Positions 1 to 12,244 of a DNA stretch of 64,000 bases are shown here, one piece after another. A program made the position numbers and the translations under genes. The notes under the pieces are model-generated. The model did not search any database. It had not been told where the DNA came from and worked only from the letters and a program-made list of their open reading frames with translations. Numbering within the stretch: the stretch's first letter is position 1; each line of letters begins with the position of its first letter. Source of the stretch: Capitella teleta (taxonomy: Eukaryota > Annelida > Polychaeta > Capitellidae); NCBI GenBank assembly GCA_000328365.1, contig KB303281.1:98825-162824 (forward strand), in the 5' to 3' direction.

Positions 1-3000
1 GTACAGCTTTTTGTCGGCAAATGAGAAACTCGCCATTCTTGGAGTCTTGCCAAGGCGCAATAAGTAACCATCTTGACAATTTGTTTATGGTTATCTTGGA
101 CGGTATATGTACAACGGTAGTTTTATACGCATTTTTTGGAGCCACCGGAACATTTCGTTTTGGTTGTGGCGCCTGTTGAACATACGTGTAGATAGTAAGT
201 TTATATATCATCGTATGTATCGTAATTAGGCATTATACAGGTCTATTTTGCCAGCATATTTTACATTTATCCTTCTTTTCTATGACACAAGTGTTTTTAA
301 TCAACTGTTTGTGAGTCTTGTTGCTATATTTATGACAAATTCTGTATCATTCTGCGGGTTGTTCAAATGTGTTGTTTGTTAATGAAATTATTTTGACATT
401 TTAGTGCTCATCAACACAAAATATATTTCGTGAGATATTTGAAATAAAGATGAAGAAATATCTGCCTTTTCGTCTCATTCTCGGAAAATTTTCGAGTTGC
501 TGACGATCTGCTCTTAATCCTCACTTCCAGCTACAGTTGTTACTCTCCTGTTAAGTAGAGCTCACATGAAATACAGATAATGAATTAATGCAGTGCATTC
601 AGTACAAGATGTAGAATTCATTTTGTAAGTAGTGAAGTTAGAGATGGGGAAAATATGAACCTGTGACGAATAGATAATTCTTTGAGTATCATAGTTATTT
701 ATTTGTTTTAGTGTTTTGCCAAAATGCCAATACTAAGTTGTTAGAATGAGATAAACTTAGTTGTTGAATGTTTGTAGCTGCGTATCGTCTCAGACCACAT
801 CTTGGACCACACCAATGGGCAATGGCACCCTTGAGAAATGTCTCTGGGGAAGAGAAAAAAACCCAGTTTCGATCCTTGTGTCTCAAACAGAGTCAATTTG
901 GTTGCATGTACATACACATACTTATATATATATATACATACATGTACACACATACATACAACCTACTTACACCCTTACATACACCCTAACACACATATAT
1001 TATATTACTTTAAAATATATACGTATATTTACTTGCGAACACACCCATCCATCCCCTTATGCCACCATCTTAGCCTCCTCATCGCAGGGGCGTCTTGTTT
1101 GGTTGTTTGAAGCATTTTACCTGATAATTTTCCTTTCATAAAATGGCTAAACTTTAATTTCTCACAAACGAGGGTCACAAAAATTTCACACAACGGAGAA
1201 CTTAATTGATGTCCCCGGGTGTCTACCTCATGGTTTGCAAGCGCAAAGTTAACCGTGATCCGTAATATGGCGCAATTGTTAAGAATTTGAGTTGACTGTA
1301 AAGATGCCATATATAAACAGCTATAGACTAACGGTAGGTGCACATTCATCTGATCCATTCACAGTTGGAATGTTGCTTCAGAATTTCTCTGAGCAAATCA
1401 TCAAAGACGTATGTACACCATACATGTAAATATTAATCGCGTGGTCCATGGATTCACGGATCCTTACTGGTGATTTTTCTGAGGCAGCAGAGACTTATTT
1501 CCATAAAAACAGTCGATATGTTGGTGGACGACTAGACGGTGCTGATGTGCGGTACACATAAAGGCCGTATGGTCAACAAAGTCGCTTCCAATCGAGCATT
1601 GATCAAAATACCGATGAAGGACTACCTTGGGAATGTTCCCTGGAAATCGCAGAAAGACCCTCCTTATGATCAAAAAGAGAAGTAATGTCTCAATTTATCC
1701 TCTTTGTGGTTTTCCGCCAAAATGCGAAGTGCCAATTTCTTTCATGATTTTCGAGAGTTACTTCTCAATTTCCCCAGAGGGAGGGAAAACCCTTCCTGCT
1801 TCTTGAATAGGGCACTGATATTTGTGCTCTACTTGAGGGATTGAAATACATTAATCTATTATTACTGGTATCCTATCAAATGCAATATTTGTCATAACAA
1901 ACTTGTGCATTAAAGAAGAAGCAACCCCATCCCTCCGTGTTCTTTAAGACAAGAGCTAGCAATAAAGATGATGGCGTGGAAAAGGGGCTAATTATAGAGA
2001 GACTATACGTACGATGTATATGGAACATGTCCACTAATCCGGATTTGGACTGACTTGGCACATGACACATGCCATCAATAAAGTAAACACTCGGCTCGTA
2101 CACTGCAGCAACAAATATATACAGCACGTGCATTGTGGGCTCTGTCATACGTTCCCGTTCTAAAGATAATAGCAACTCCTGAATAAAAGATGAGGAGGAA
2201 CATCGGACGAAGCACCCGACATCTTTGCTGTGTGCATGTGCGGGGGTTTCTTTGATCGTATTAGATGCCGGTGCGAGAAGAATAAGAGCATCTCTCAGCG
2301 ATCGGAGCGAAGAGGGCTGAGGAGTGCGCATGGCTGCCTCGTGGTTAGTAACACCGCTCTCTTTAGCATCTATCATTCGTTTTACTGGCTTATGACATCA
2401 AGAAAATCAGTACATTTAGCTGATGGCTGGGAGAGAAACTTGTTTAAAATGTGGCATGTTAATTTTGCTTGTGATGTCTGAACAATAACGATGCTTTGTA
2501 TGGGATCTTTCAAGCTGTTTGACTGCACGATTAAGAGGTACACGCAGCCGCACACTCTTAATATTTGCTCAGTGTGTTAGAAGAATTGCTTAAAACTTAT
2601 AAAATTATAAAATTAAATGAAACATAAACATAATCTACTATCGAATATACACGAGTCTATAGTGCAATCAGGCTCTTGTATTTATGGAATATTCAATCGC
2701 ATAAACTTAATTTGCTGTAGTCGGTTTGTACCGGCCAATTTACGACATACCACAGCTTTCTGCACTACACAACACAATTATTCGACATACAATATTTCCG
2801 GAGCATCACTGGAAAAATCCCGTCAAAGGCATGTACCCTAAAGCTACGGCCTACACTTGTACGCAGTTGAAGGCATACCCAATCGCACCAATATGTGCTA
2901 TTCTTGTACCGAGTACACCGGAAGTCCGTGTCTATATAATTGGCTCCAATATAAACCATCGCTTTATGTAAACAATAACATTCATAATGAATCACAAATT

Positions 3001-6000
3001 CACAGCATAGCAGATAAATTAGGTCAATCCGAAGTAACTATGAGGTAAATCTCTGAAAGAGAAAAAATAAAATAAATATAAAAAATAGGCCAAGCAAAAC
3101 TCACGAAGTCTCCGTGTTTTCCTCCTTCGTTATATAGCAGATGCACAACTGAGAGCAGCCTGGATTGCATAAATCAATGTGTATCAAAATTGCCGATGGA
3201 ATGGATTCCGAAAGCAATTGTTTCCGCATTCCATGCGATTTTTTCTCTCCTTCTCTCTCATGATTTTATCAAGGATTCGACGAGAAATCCTCCGTTAAGA
3301 CCCCATTTCGCGGGACACGCGTCTAGGTAACTTGTATCTATCAGATCCAGGTGTTAAGCGCTTGGACGGAAGGTCTCGAACATTACCCTGCTTTAGAAGT
3401 CGTCTTTTACGATGTGATCGCACTATTCAATGTCGCCGACCCTAGCTGTTATCATGTAATGTGTCATGGCCGTTGCTACGATTATTATGGATGCATATAT
3501 CTAAACACATTATGCAATTGTAGTACTCCCTGTTTAGTGTTAGTTTGATGTTTAAGGAATCTATGTCCGATAGTTGATGAAGGCCAGTAAGTTGAAGATG
3601 ACTTATTCAAAGAAGGACATTTTCGTCGTGAATGGGAGATGTGTGGAATCAGAGGAAATGACCTCGATGCCGTGCTTGGTCAGTTCATGCTTAAGAACGG
3701 ACAGATGAACGATGCTATCAAAACAATAAACTATACCACGTGCGAGACCTCTTGCTAATAACAATACTCTATCTAACGGAGCGAGCATGTATCCTGCTGC
3801 AATTGGCGATATTCCACGGATGGACGATTACAATTGATGATGTTCTGCTTGGACAGACCTGTGCCTTGGCCAGGAAGCTGTAAATGGCTCAGGACACTGC
3901 ACACCTGTTTACAAAGATACCTTTATTTGGGCGAGAACATTACTTCCGAACTGACACAAGGTTTTGTTTTATCATAAAATGCAAGTGAAATCATTTTAGC
4001 GTGTAAATCTAATGAACCCGTGTATATGCATACATAATTACATAATTATACATAATTATACATAATTATAAAGGTACAATTAAGAAACCAAACTCAAACA
4101 GAGTAGCATCACATGCAGACTTAAAACCAACTAGCTGACCACAGCATTCACAATATATGTACCACAGTTACATGCAGTTCTCGGTTTCATTATGACCTAT
4201 TGTAATATTGACGATGCCACGAAGGCTTCCTACTCGAATGCACCGACACAGAAACCCTTAATGACTCAATGATAGGGAGAACTTGCTGATGTACAATCGG
4301 GAAGTTGCAAGTCAGAGTGTTGGCGGCGCACTGCGAGTATATAACGCTGGGCGCTGGTTTATCTATCTTTAGCCCTCGAGGAGTCAGATGCCGTCGCCTC
4401 ACTCTACGTAGCGGAGAGCAATACTCAAGATCCACCGATCCGTTGCTTTGGATAATAGGGAACAAAGGTAGGTCCATCTTTAATGGGTTAAAATACAGGT
4501 ATCGGGAAATAAGAACTGATTCCATGTTTTTTTTAAATATGTATTTGTAAACTGTGTATGATTATTATTATTATTTTTTTTTTTTTTTTTTGCGTTTTTC
4601 TTTCATTTCCCTCGATGGTCATTGACTGACCTGTTGCTCCCTTCAAACACGTGTTATTTATTTAATGGTTCTTGAGTCTACGTGGTTTTCAGGTGGTAGT
4701 CTATGCGATGATCTTTCGTTTGTGTAATTGTACAAATCACCCCAGCATTTACCCCGTGTTCATGTCCGTACTTTTCCTACCAGCAACCCCATGCCAGATA
4801 TCTCCGTTGATGAGCCCATGGCAGCCATATTGGAATGGCAGTATGGTACGCGGGGCCTGATAGGGTTAGCCCGCTCTCGCCGGTAAACAAGCATTTGCGT
4901 CATAACCACATAACTCCGGCGTGTGCCCATTTTTCTTCGGCATCTTTCAGCACTTGCTGATACCCTTTTCCTGTTGGAACATTCCTTTACTTGAAAATGT
5001 TCTTTCTTTTTTCCCCATTCACCCCTGTGAGTTCAGAATTTGGAGTTTTAGTGGTGCTGTTGCGTGTTCTGCGACGGCTTGTCATCGCAGATCAGTGACA
5101 CTGCGCTTTGTGACACTGAATGCAGTGACAGGATTGCCACTGACACCTTCCAAGAAACCGGTTGTCGTCTGTAGTAACTTAACCTTTATACGCAATGGCA
5201 CACACTGACACACCTTAAGATTTCATACACGAATGATTGATTCAAGTACCGCATTGTTCGTTTTACAGAATGCGAGTTGTTGTATAATACAACACAAGCC
5301 AAATATCAGCACTCCATCAGATAACAAATATCATCATTCCATGATTTAAACACGCAAACATGCCTACGTGTACGCATAGAAGTGGTTCCACAACATTGCC
5401 CTGCTTCTGTTCACGATGACGGCAATTCTCTCCGCTTTGCTAATAGAAGTCTTAGGACCTATAGTAGCCCTACTCTATGCCAGATCCCAATCGCCCGTGG
5501 ATCACATTCATGTGTCATTTGATAGGCCTAGACATAGAGAAACACGATTCAGTCATTGTGATAATTGCAAAGGGTCTCCCCTTGAAATAAAGGCTGTCAC
5601 TGATGATGGTGACTCCTGAGCCCACCACCATATGAACCCGCATAAATATAAACTGGTTCCTTGTGGCATATTCCCAAGTTGTAAGTTGTATGCATGACCT
5701 GAAATGTGAGCATTCACATGAAGGAAGGCGTATGCCATATTTACCTGTTGAGAATCAGTTCATCTGCGTCGCGTGGCCTTAAACAGCACTTAAATCACAC
5801 GGTCGAAGTGAGCCTGGTGTTTCTCATATCCTGCATCCCTTTGTTTTCCGATCGCACGCATGCGCGCATCGACCACATTTCTCAAGGCCGCTGAACCATT
5901 TGATGTCCTTGGGCCAGCAGTATTTCTGGCCGGTCGTTCGAGGTGGTCGTGTTGGTGGGGGAGTCTTTGATCTCTGCTTAGGGTCCATCCTTCTCCTAAA

Positions 6001-8938
6001 TCTTACATGCAGCAGACAGCTCAAAGAAATCGCCAGCAAGAAGCGATGCTAGATCATTTCTGTCTTCGCGTGTTTTATAGGCTTGTTGTTATACGACTTG
6101 GTGATGGGGAAACTTTCACTTCTTCCGATATTTGCATAAGAGCCCATCAACTGAAGCCATTCCAAAACTTTCGTCTGATAAAAAAAGAGCAATTGATTCA
6201 ATGGTAGCTCTGGCTGTTGAGTGATGTATTTAATCACCATCTTGCAATTATGCATATGAGGCGTTATGGTGCATTAGTTGAGCTGCATATGTGTTGCATG
6301 AGTACTCTAGCACGATTATTATACTATATGCGCTGGTTACTCCTGCAGCCTGCGTGAGTGCACGATTGCTCCATTATAGCCAAACTTGTATTGAAACAAC
6401 CAAGCCCAGGTTGCATAATGATTATTTAGATCTTGAAGGCAATAAATCTTGGGGTAATGGTTTGATGGCGAAGAGGATTCTATAGAAGTAAAATATACGG
6501 GATACACGAAGCCCCCCCTCTCCCTTCACCCAAATAAAAAAGAACCCCGAATAGCAGATGTATTTTTTTTTTTTTCATTATGGAAAAAATGGAAAGTGAG
6601 TGTTCAGTAAACAAAACGTATAATGGACAAAAACATAAGAAGGAAAAAGCTGGAGGAGAAAGAAGGCAAAATTGCATTATGGGTAATACAGGGCGAAAAG
6701 TACGATGATTCGTCTCATTATTATAGTATCATTACATACACGTACGCATAATATGATAATGATAAATACAGCTCTCCCAAATAACTAAAAGCGCATTATA
6801 TCAATACTGATATATGCATGTACTCCGGATGTAAATCAAGGCCTGGATGACCTATATCTGCAGCACACCTAAAGGCCACACTAATCACACCTATATGCAA
6901 TATTCAGATATTCAACCGCGCAAAGCCAGATCGAAGAAGCTAGAGTGGAGGTATATATGCCGTGGAAGGAGAAGGAGAGCTCTCGTTGTCGGCAGGTTAT
7001 GCACACGGCAGACGATTTAACGATTGCGTCCGCTCATTAGCACAAAACAACAAAGACAAGCGCGGCACGTTGGTGGTTTAGGGGTTCACCCGGTGCAATG
7101 AATGCATTACATAATTGAGACGACGGGGCAGTGACGTAGGAGAAAAGGAAAAGGGGATAATCCTGGAGGGAAGCAACAGACTGCTTATTACGTCAATGGA
7201 AAACAGAGCACACCGTCATTCATAAGACTCATTCCACCTTCAGGTTTTCCCTAGCTTCGACTTTGGGCCTTTCATCTAAGCTTAAGGTAATTCCTATCAA
7301 CATATCAACTGTAGCTTGAGTGTTTTCTTTGTTGATATATGTCGGCATGGTGCTGTTGCACATGCAGTTACGAGAAAGAAACACTCATTTACTTTGAGCA
7401 TCTGAGAGCTTGTTGTAAAAAGATGGTGTGGTATATTTGTAGACTTGTCCTGTTGAATGAATGTGGAGTATTTCTGTGCTATCTCAGTTGCTCGGATTCA
7501 AATCTCGTGATGCTATTCAAATATTCATAGGTGCTGATGATCACGAGCAATTCACACGCTTACAAAGTTTACACTGACCGAAGCATTCCTCTTTCAACTC
7601 GATAATTCGAGACTTAAGAGTGTACTCAAGAAAGACGAGAGCAGAGCAAATTATACGTGCGAGGCTGTCAAAGAGGATTGGTTTCGGCATTTACATGATG
7701 TGAAAGACATAGAAAAGAGATCAATATCGATTAAGTTAAACAAACTGGTCGATTATGAAGAAAATGGGTGATCATGATTCAGAGCGAGTAAAGTGAGAGA
7801 GAGAGAGAAAGAAAATCAGAAAGACTCCTCACCTAGTATAAACAACTGGAAGACTGTGTATGTGCACATGCTAACAAATGTACAATGGAGTCACATTAAC
7901 AGAATACCATTGATCCGATTATACTGGAGGAATAGCTTGTATTCATCAGCCGTATGGCAATGTCCATCGCATTACTATACACGCCAGCAATACTGATCAG
8001 CGCTCTCTGTAAAGTTATTAAACATTGTAAAGTCGAATTGCGGCATGTTTATCGATTGATTTTTTTCTCTTCTTCTTCTTCTCCTCACAACTGTGGGTTC
8101 TCGTGGTTGGTGAGGAGTAGTAGTTGACGGAATGAGTGCACCGATGAAGTATTAATTAGCATTACCTTTACTCCTTTGGTGCGCACACCGAATCTTCTGC
8201 TTAAGCTTCCAGGATTTGACATACAGCACGGTTCGGCGTATATGTCTAACGGGAAAAAGTGATTGATTGTATTGCCTGTTGTTGTGTTTCTCACGAAAAC
8301 AACCCTGGCCAATGATTCAGAATGGTGGCGGGCAACTACTTGGTCACTGAACAGGATTTCGACAGATACATGTGAGTCGCTCATCGAGGGTTTTTTTTTC
8401 CTCACTGGTTAAATGATTCAAATACGGTTAATAACAACAGAGGAGATTAGAGATACAGTGTGTTCTGTAATTGTCGTGTACGAAATCTGCATAGATAACG
8501 CTCTGGGATTAATCCTGGTATTGTAATCAGTTTAGCATACTGTATACGGATGAGATACAATAGTATGATTGAAGGGTGGTATACACTCCGTTCATTCAGC
8601 ATTGCAATGCATAGGTGCATGATCCAGCCCCCATGCCGGCCACAGCCACGTCAGGTATGAGCTTACTGACTCATGTTCATGCATCGCACGAGAGGGTGAG
8701 GTAAGCAGTGGTGCTCGGGGAAACATGAATACACACTGTCGGGGGTATTTTCCTACCTGCACTATACTCATGCAATGTTTTCGCACAGGTGAATTCGAGG
8801 ATGATCAGGAGCCAAATTATTCCTCATAACCATAACTCACAATTTGTGTACAGCAGGTGCATAGTGCATATGTCATTATGTATTATATGGACCCGGATTT
8901 AATGTCTTCACATTTTGATCTCGGTTTTTACTTCACAG
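1..8938. other. Long stretch with no recognisable gene
   Basis: I see no protein family, RNA gene or complete transposon here. Open frames are short, lack splice-flanked exon structure and resemble no family I know. The DNA is AT-rich with simple sequence: TA/CA-rich runs near 925-1000, a decanucleotide tandem repeat at 4032-4071 and T-runs near 4577 and 6560. The 5' untranslated exon or exons of the phosphatase gene that follows probably lie somewhere here, because that gene's coding exon begins with a splice acceptor, but I could not locate them. Confidence 0.5.
4032..4071. repeat. Short AT-rich tandem repeat (10 bp unit)
   Basis: About four tandem copies of the decamer cataattata, the first one imperfect. 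It is an ordinary minisatellite with no visible link to a gene. Confidence 0.8.
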
Positions 8939-8948
8939 GTCGCTAAGG

Positions 8949-10433
8949 ATGAGAGGTCTAAGTTTCCGGGTCGACTCGGCATCACGCCGTGAAGCCGATG
9001 AGAAGTACTACGTGAAGCGGATGAAGGAGGTCATCGAGGAGTTGCCCAACAAAGGGCCTCCGTATTACCCCACACAGCTCAGCCCAGTGCTGTTCATCGG
9101 CAGCCAGCGTAATGCCGATGACCTGGCCACTCTTCAGCGCATCGGCATCACCCATGTTGTCAACTGCGCTGGAACACGTCGCTATGACGTGTCCAGATCG
9201 CCATATCATCCTGAAACCGGCATCCGTGACTACCTGATGATCCCAGCCGAAGACAATGACGAATTCAACATACAGAGCTATTTCAAGGAGGCCATCACTT
9301 TCATCAACCGCGCAAAGTACTCGGCTGGCAAAGTACTCGTGCACTGTAACCTTGGCGTGAATCGCAGCGGAGCAATATGCGCGGCATACCTGTTGGTCGA
9401 CCTGAAGATGACGCTCCTCGAAGTGATTACTTTCCTGAAGAGCAAGCGATCTGTCGTGCTGTACAACCGAGGATTCCGCCGTCAGCTCTATCGCTACGCA
9501 CGCAGCAAAGGTCTGCTGGATCCCGTGATTGGTGACCATGCAAGCTGTCCACAGGGAGGTCAATACTCACAGCAGAAAAGCAACAGCACTGGGCACTTGG
9601 AGCGCTCAAAGCCACCTCCACTGCCTGCTGGGGTCAGCTTAGACAGCGCCACCATGCGTACCTCATCTTCCACGTCTTCTTTCCTCTCCAGCGGAACAAA
9701 GAAGTTTGGCTCAAAGCTTTTCAAGAAGTATGGCAGGTCTCTGTCCAACAGCGTCGTGGAAGACGAAATAGGCGAAAACAAGACGAAACCCAGAGATGAT
9801 AAGTCACAGCATAATCAAAGCAGCATACGAAGCAGAGGCGAAGAGCCTGGCGAATCCAGATTTGCTCGCTCCTTTTTGACCCTGCCCCGTCGCTCAACCT
9901 CTACGTTTGGCAGCAACAGCACTACCAAGGGTAAAATGGATCCCCTACCAGAGAACTTACCGGTTCAGAAGTTCACCGACAAATCATCCTCAGCCGGACA
10001 AAAGAGGCGTATGTTCAAAGAGAAGCGAGCAAGCAGCCTGGATAAGAATGATGACCTAGTTGAATCGTACCAAGACACCGGATTCTCAACCACCCTCCTG
10101 CCTGGGACTAGATTGAGAGAGAAAGCCGCTGAGCCTTCACAATCCCCCAAGTCTCTGTCCACCTCCCGCCCTCTCAGAGTTTACAAACGCTCAGCAACGG
10201 ACTCCGAAGTGTATCGCTCAAGACGGTCAGCTGGAACTGGACGACTTTCATCTGGTCAAGGGGCAGATGTCCCTTCAACACCCCGCAGTCCCGGCTCTGA
10301 GAACAATCTGGACAAAATATCTCGTGATTTGACTGCGTTCTCTTTTGACCCAAAGGACAGAGTCTCCTCGCAGAATCAGTCTAGGTCGGACAGTAGACCC
10401 AAAGTCACTTCCAGGTGGATTTCGGCTGAGTGA
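8949..10433 (+). CDS. Atypical dual-specificity protein phosphatase with long Ser/Arg-rich tail
   Basis: A 494-residue protein encoded in one exon. Residues about 40-190 form a cysteine-dependent dual-specificity phosphatase domain. The signature HCNLGVNRSG gives nucleophile Cys133 and phosphate-binding Arg139, and Asp102 in IPAEDNDEF sits where the general acid is expected. The catalytic triad is therefore intact, and dephosphorylation of phosphotyrosine or phosphoserine/threonine is expected. Residues after about 195 are low-complexity and rich in Ser, Arg and Lys, probably disordered. The domain resembles small atypical DUSPs (DUSP3/13/14/26 type); no MAP-kinase-binding rhodanese domain is visible. 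I cannot assign an ortholog. An acceptor (cttcacag, ending at 8938) lies 10 nt before the ATG, so at least one untranslated exon lies upstream. A poly(A) signal follows 430 bp after the stop. Confidence 0.85.
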   Translation: MRGLSFRVDSASRREADEKYYVKRMKEVIEELPNKGPPYYPTQLSPVLFIGSQRNADDLATLQRIGITHVVNCAGTRRYDVSRSPYHPETGIRDYLMIPAEDNDEFNIQSYFKEAITFINRAKYSAGKVLVHCNLGVNRSGAICAAYLLVDLKMTLLEVITFLKSKRSVVLYNRGFRRQLYRYARSKGLLDPVIGDHASCPQGGQYSQQKSNSTGHLERSKPPPLPAGVSLDSATMRTSSSTSSFLSSGTKKFGSKLFKKYGRSLSNSVVEDEIGENKTKPRDDKSQHNQSSIRSRGEEPGESRFARSFLTLPRRSTSTFGSNSTTKGKMDPLPENLPVQKFTDKSSSAGQKRRMFKEKRASSLDKNDDLVESYQDTGFSTTLLPGTRLREKAAEPSQSPKSLSTSRPLRVYKRSATDSEVYRSRRSAGTGRLSSGQGADVPSTPRSPGSENNLDKISRDLTAFSFDPKDRVSSQNQSRSDSRPKVTSRWISAE

Positions 10434-10863
10434 TATTTCCCAATTGTGTGTTTGTCTTTATCTGTCCCCTGTGCCTGCAGAATCGACGCTTTGTCCGTCT
10501 GTGTTTATTGCTGATCTCCTTTCTCGTGATTTAGTCACGTGGTACTCACCAGTCAATCAAATTTAAGACGAAGGGGGGAGAGTTACCGACTGGTCACAGA
10601 ATCCCCATAAATTTCACAATTGGTCTCTCAGATATAACACGACATGCAAACCTTTTCCCACGAGGCACGACTTGGTTCGTACTTTGAAAGAACCGATGAT
10701 TGTGTTGTTGATTTTGATAGTAGCATCATGGGAATCTGAGTGTGCATAAATTATCCTAAATCGGTGCCAGTGAGTCTTCCAGCTGCGTTTCTCTCTAAGA
10801 AACACGCTGCTTCGGGTGTTTGTTTGGAATCAAAGCCTTTCGAAATTGTCATGAAATGTACAT

Positions 10864-10869
10864 AATAAA
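10864..10869 (+). terminator. Poly(A) signal AATAAA of the phosphatase gene
   Basis: Canonical AATAAA 431 nt after the phosphatase stop codon, the first one on this strand after the gene. The mRNA probably ends near 10885. Confidence 0.6.
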
Positions 10870-11737
10870 GAAAAGCAATGACTTTCGTTTTCAAGGGAAT
10901 TTTCATTAGAGAATCATGTAGACCGACTCACAGTCAGTACGTTGTCCGTACGTGAGGCCACATGAAGCCTGTAAGGCTGTAACCCTGTCTGTATGACTAA
11001 GATTATTCTGACTTGACCAGTAATAAGGCTTCCCATTCTTCTAACTTGTATAGCTGCGTGAGGTAACGATTGAAGAATATTTCTGGCAAGTTTAGGCAAT
11101 TTTGCTGGTTGATACGCAAAGCAGGCTTGTTAATTTAACCCTACGTGATTGGTCAAACGTGCAATTGCTTCCGGTTGTATTACAAACAAACAAGATGCAT
11201 TGGGAAATGCACAGGAATGTGTCAGAGTAACGATACAACTAGCAGATGAGGTATTCAGAGCCTCAAGTGCCCTCAAGGGCCCTGAAGTGGGCTGTGGTCA
11301 AAGCAGGATGCAATGATCTGAATCATAACGCATATAATAGTTACTCTGTTTCCATGATTCATAATGTCAGGAAAACAAGTTACAGCAGAACAAGAGATTG
11401 GGGCTCCTGCAGGAAATGAGAGTCAATATCATAATGCACGGGTTGTAGTCATAATGAACACATTGACTGTGGCTCGTGTGATCCTTGATCATGCCAGTCA
11501 TACCACATAATGCATTCCATTATTTAGTCAACGAAGTCCTGCAAATGGCTGAAACCGAGACATCCGATTGAGATTGAGACGGTTGAGCTAAGCATAACGT
11601 GAAGCGTGTGCAACTGTCACGCTGCAATCCACGTCAAACAGTACATCAATCCAAGGCTTCCCAATTAGCAGAAAGGTCACAATTATCCTCCTTGCTACAC
11701 AAATAACCATAGCGTCGAAAACAGCACTGATTCTTCA

Positions 11738-12222
11738 AGGGATGGGGAACTAAATTTTAAGTGATGTTCTATTGACTCATAGCACCAATTGATAGCATTC
11801 CGTGCCAAGAACACCCTGCCTGGATGCAAGCGTAAGGAAATAATGCATTCCGAATATCGGGGTTAGCATTGCGCCTATGGGAGAATGGCTTCCATTGCGA
11901 AGTATAGGAGGCAAACGTCAGCTGATGGCTTGGTTTGGCTGATGACTGATTGGTCCCGTTCCCCTGGTGAAGCTATCGATTTGAGCCAATCAGAGCAGAG
12001 CATCTTCGCCATAAAAGGACATTTTCGTTGTTTACGAAACGAAAGCGCATGCGTGGTGCACTCTGGCTGACCTTTTTACTGTATCAGGATGAGAAACGTG
12101 GTAGGTGTCCTAGAAAATCGCTTGTTAAAATAAGAAAAATAGCGAAANNNNNNNNNNNNNNNNNNNNNNNNNNNNNNNNNNNNNNNNNNNNNNNNNNGGG
12201 AACTCGGTGTTTCATCACAGCG
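11738..12222 (+). repeat. Dispersed 0.5 kb repeat, copy 1 (with promoter-like module)
   Basis: By eye this stretch is strongly similar to 37404-37957. Both copies begin at gggatggggaact and end at tttcatcacagcg, beyond which they diverge, so the limits are well defined. No terminal inverted repeats or protein are visible. About two thirds of the way along, both copies carry a CCAATCAG box followed about 25 bp later by a cataaaagg TATA-like box, which looks like a polymerase II core promoter. The family is unknown: a non-autonomous element, a solo terminal repeat or a duplicated promoter fragment are all possible. This copy is interrupted by an assembly gap. Confidence 0.75.
12150..12197. other. 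Assembly gap (run of N)
   Basis: 48 unknown bases inside dispersed-repeat copy 1. In copy 2 the matching interval (about 37807-37932) holds an A-run and roughly 120 bp of sequence, so either the gap size is arbitrary or this copy is shorter. Confidence 0.95.
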
Positions 12223-12244
12223 ATATATATATATATATATATAT
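12221..12244. repeat. TA microsatellite
   Basis: A run of about eleven TA dinucleotides directly after the end of dispersed-repeat copy 1. Confidence 0.9.

Noticed and set aside
1-8938. Several 60-166 codon open frames
   Set aside because: They overlap in different frames, are low in complexity or Cys/Tyr/Ile-rich in a way typical of AT-rich non-coding DNA, and show no similarity or splice structure.
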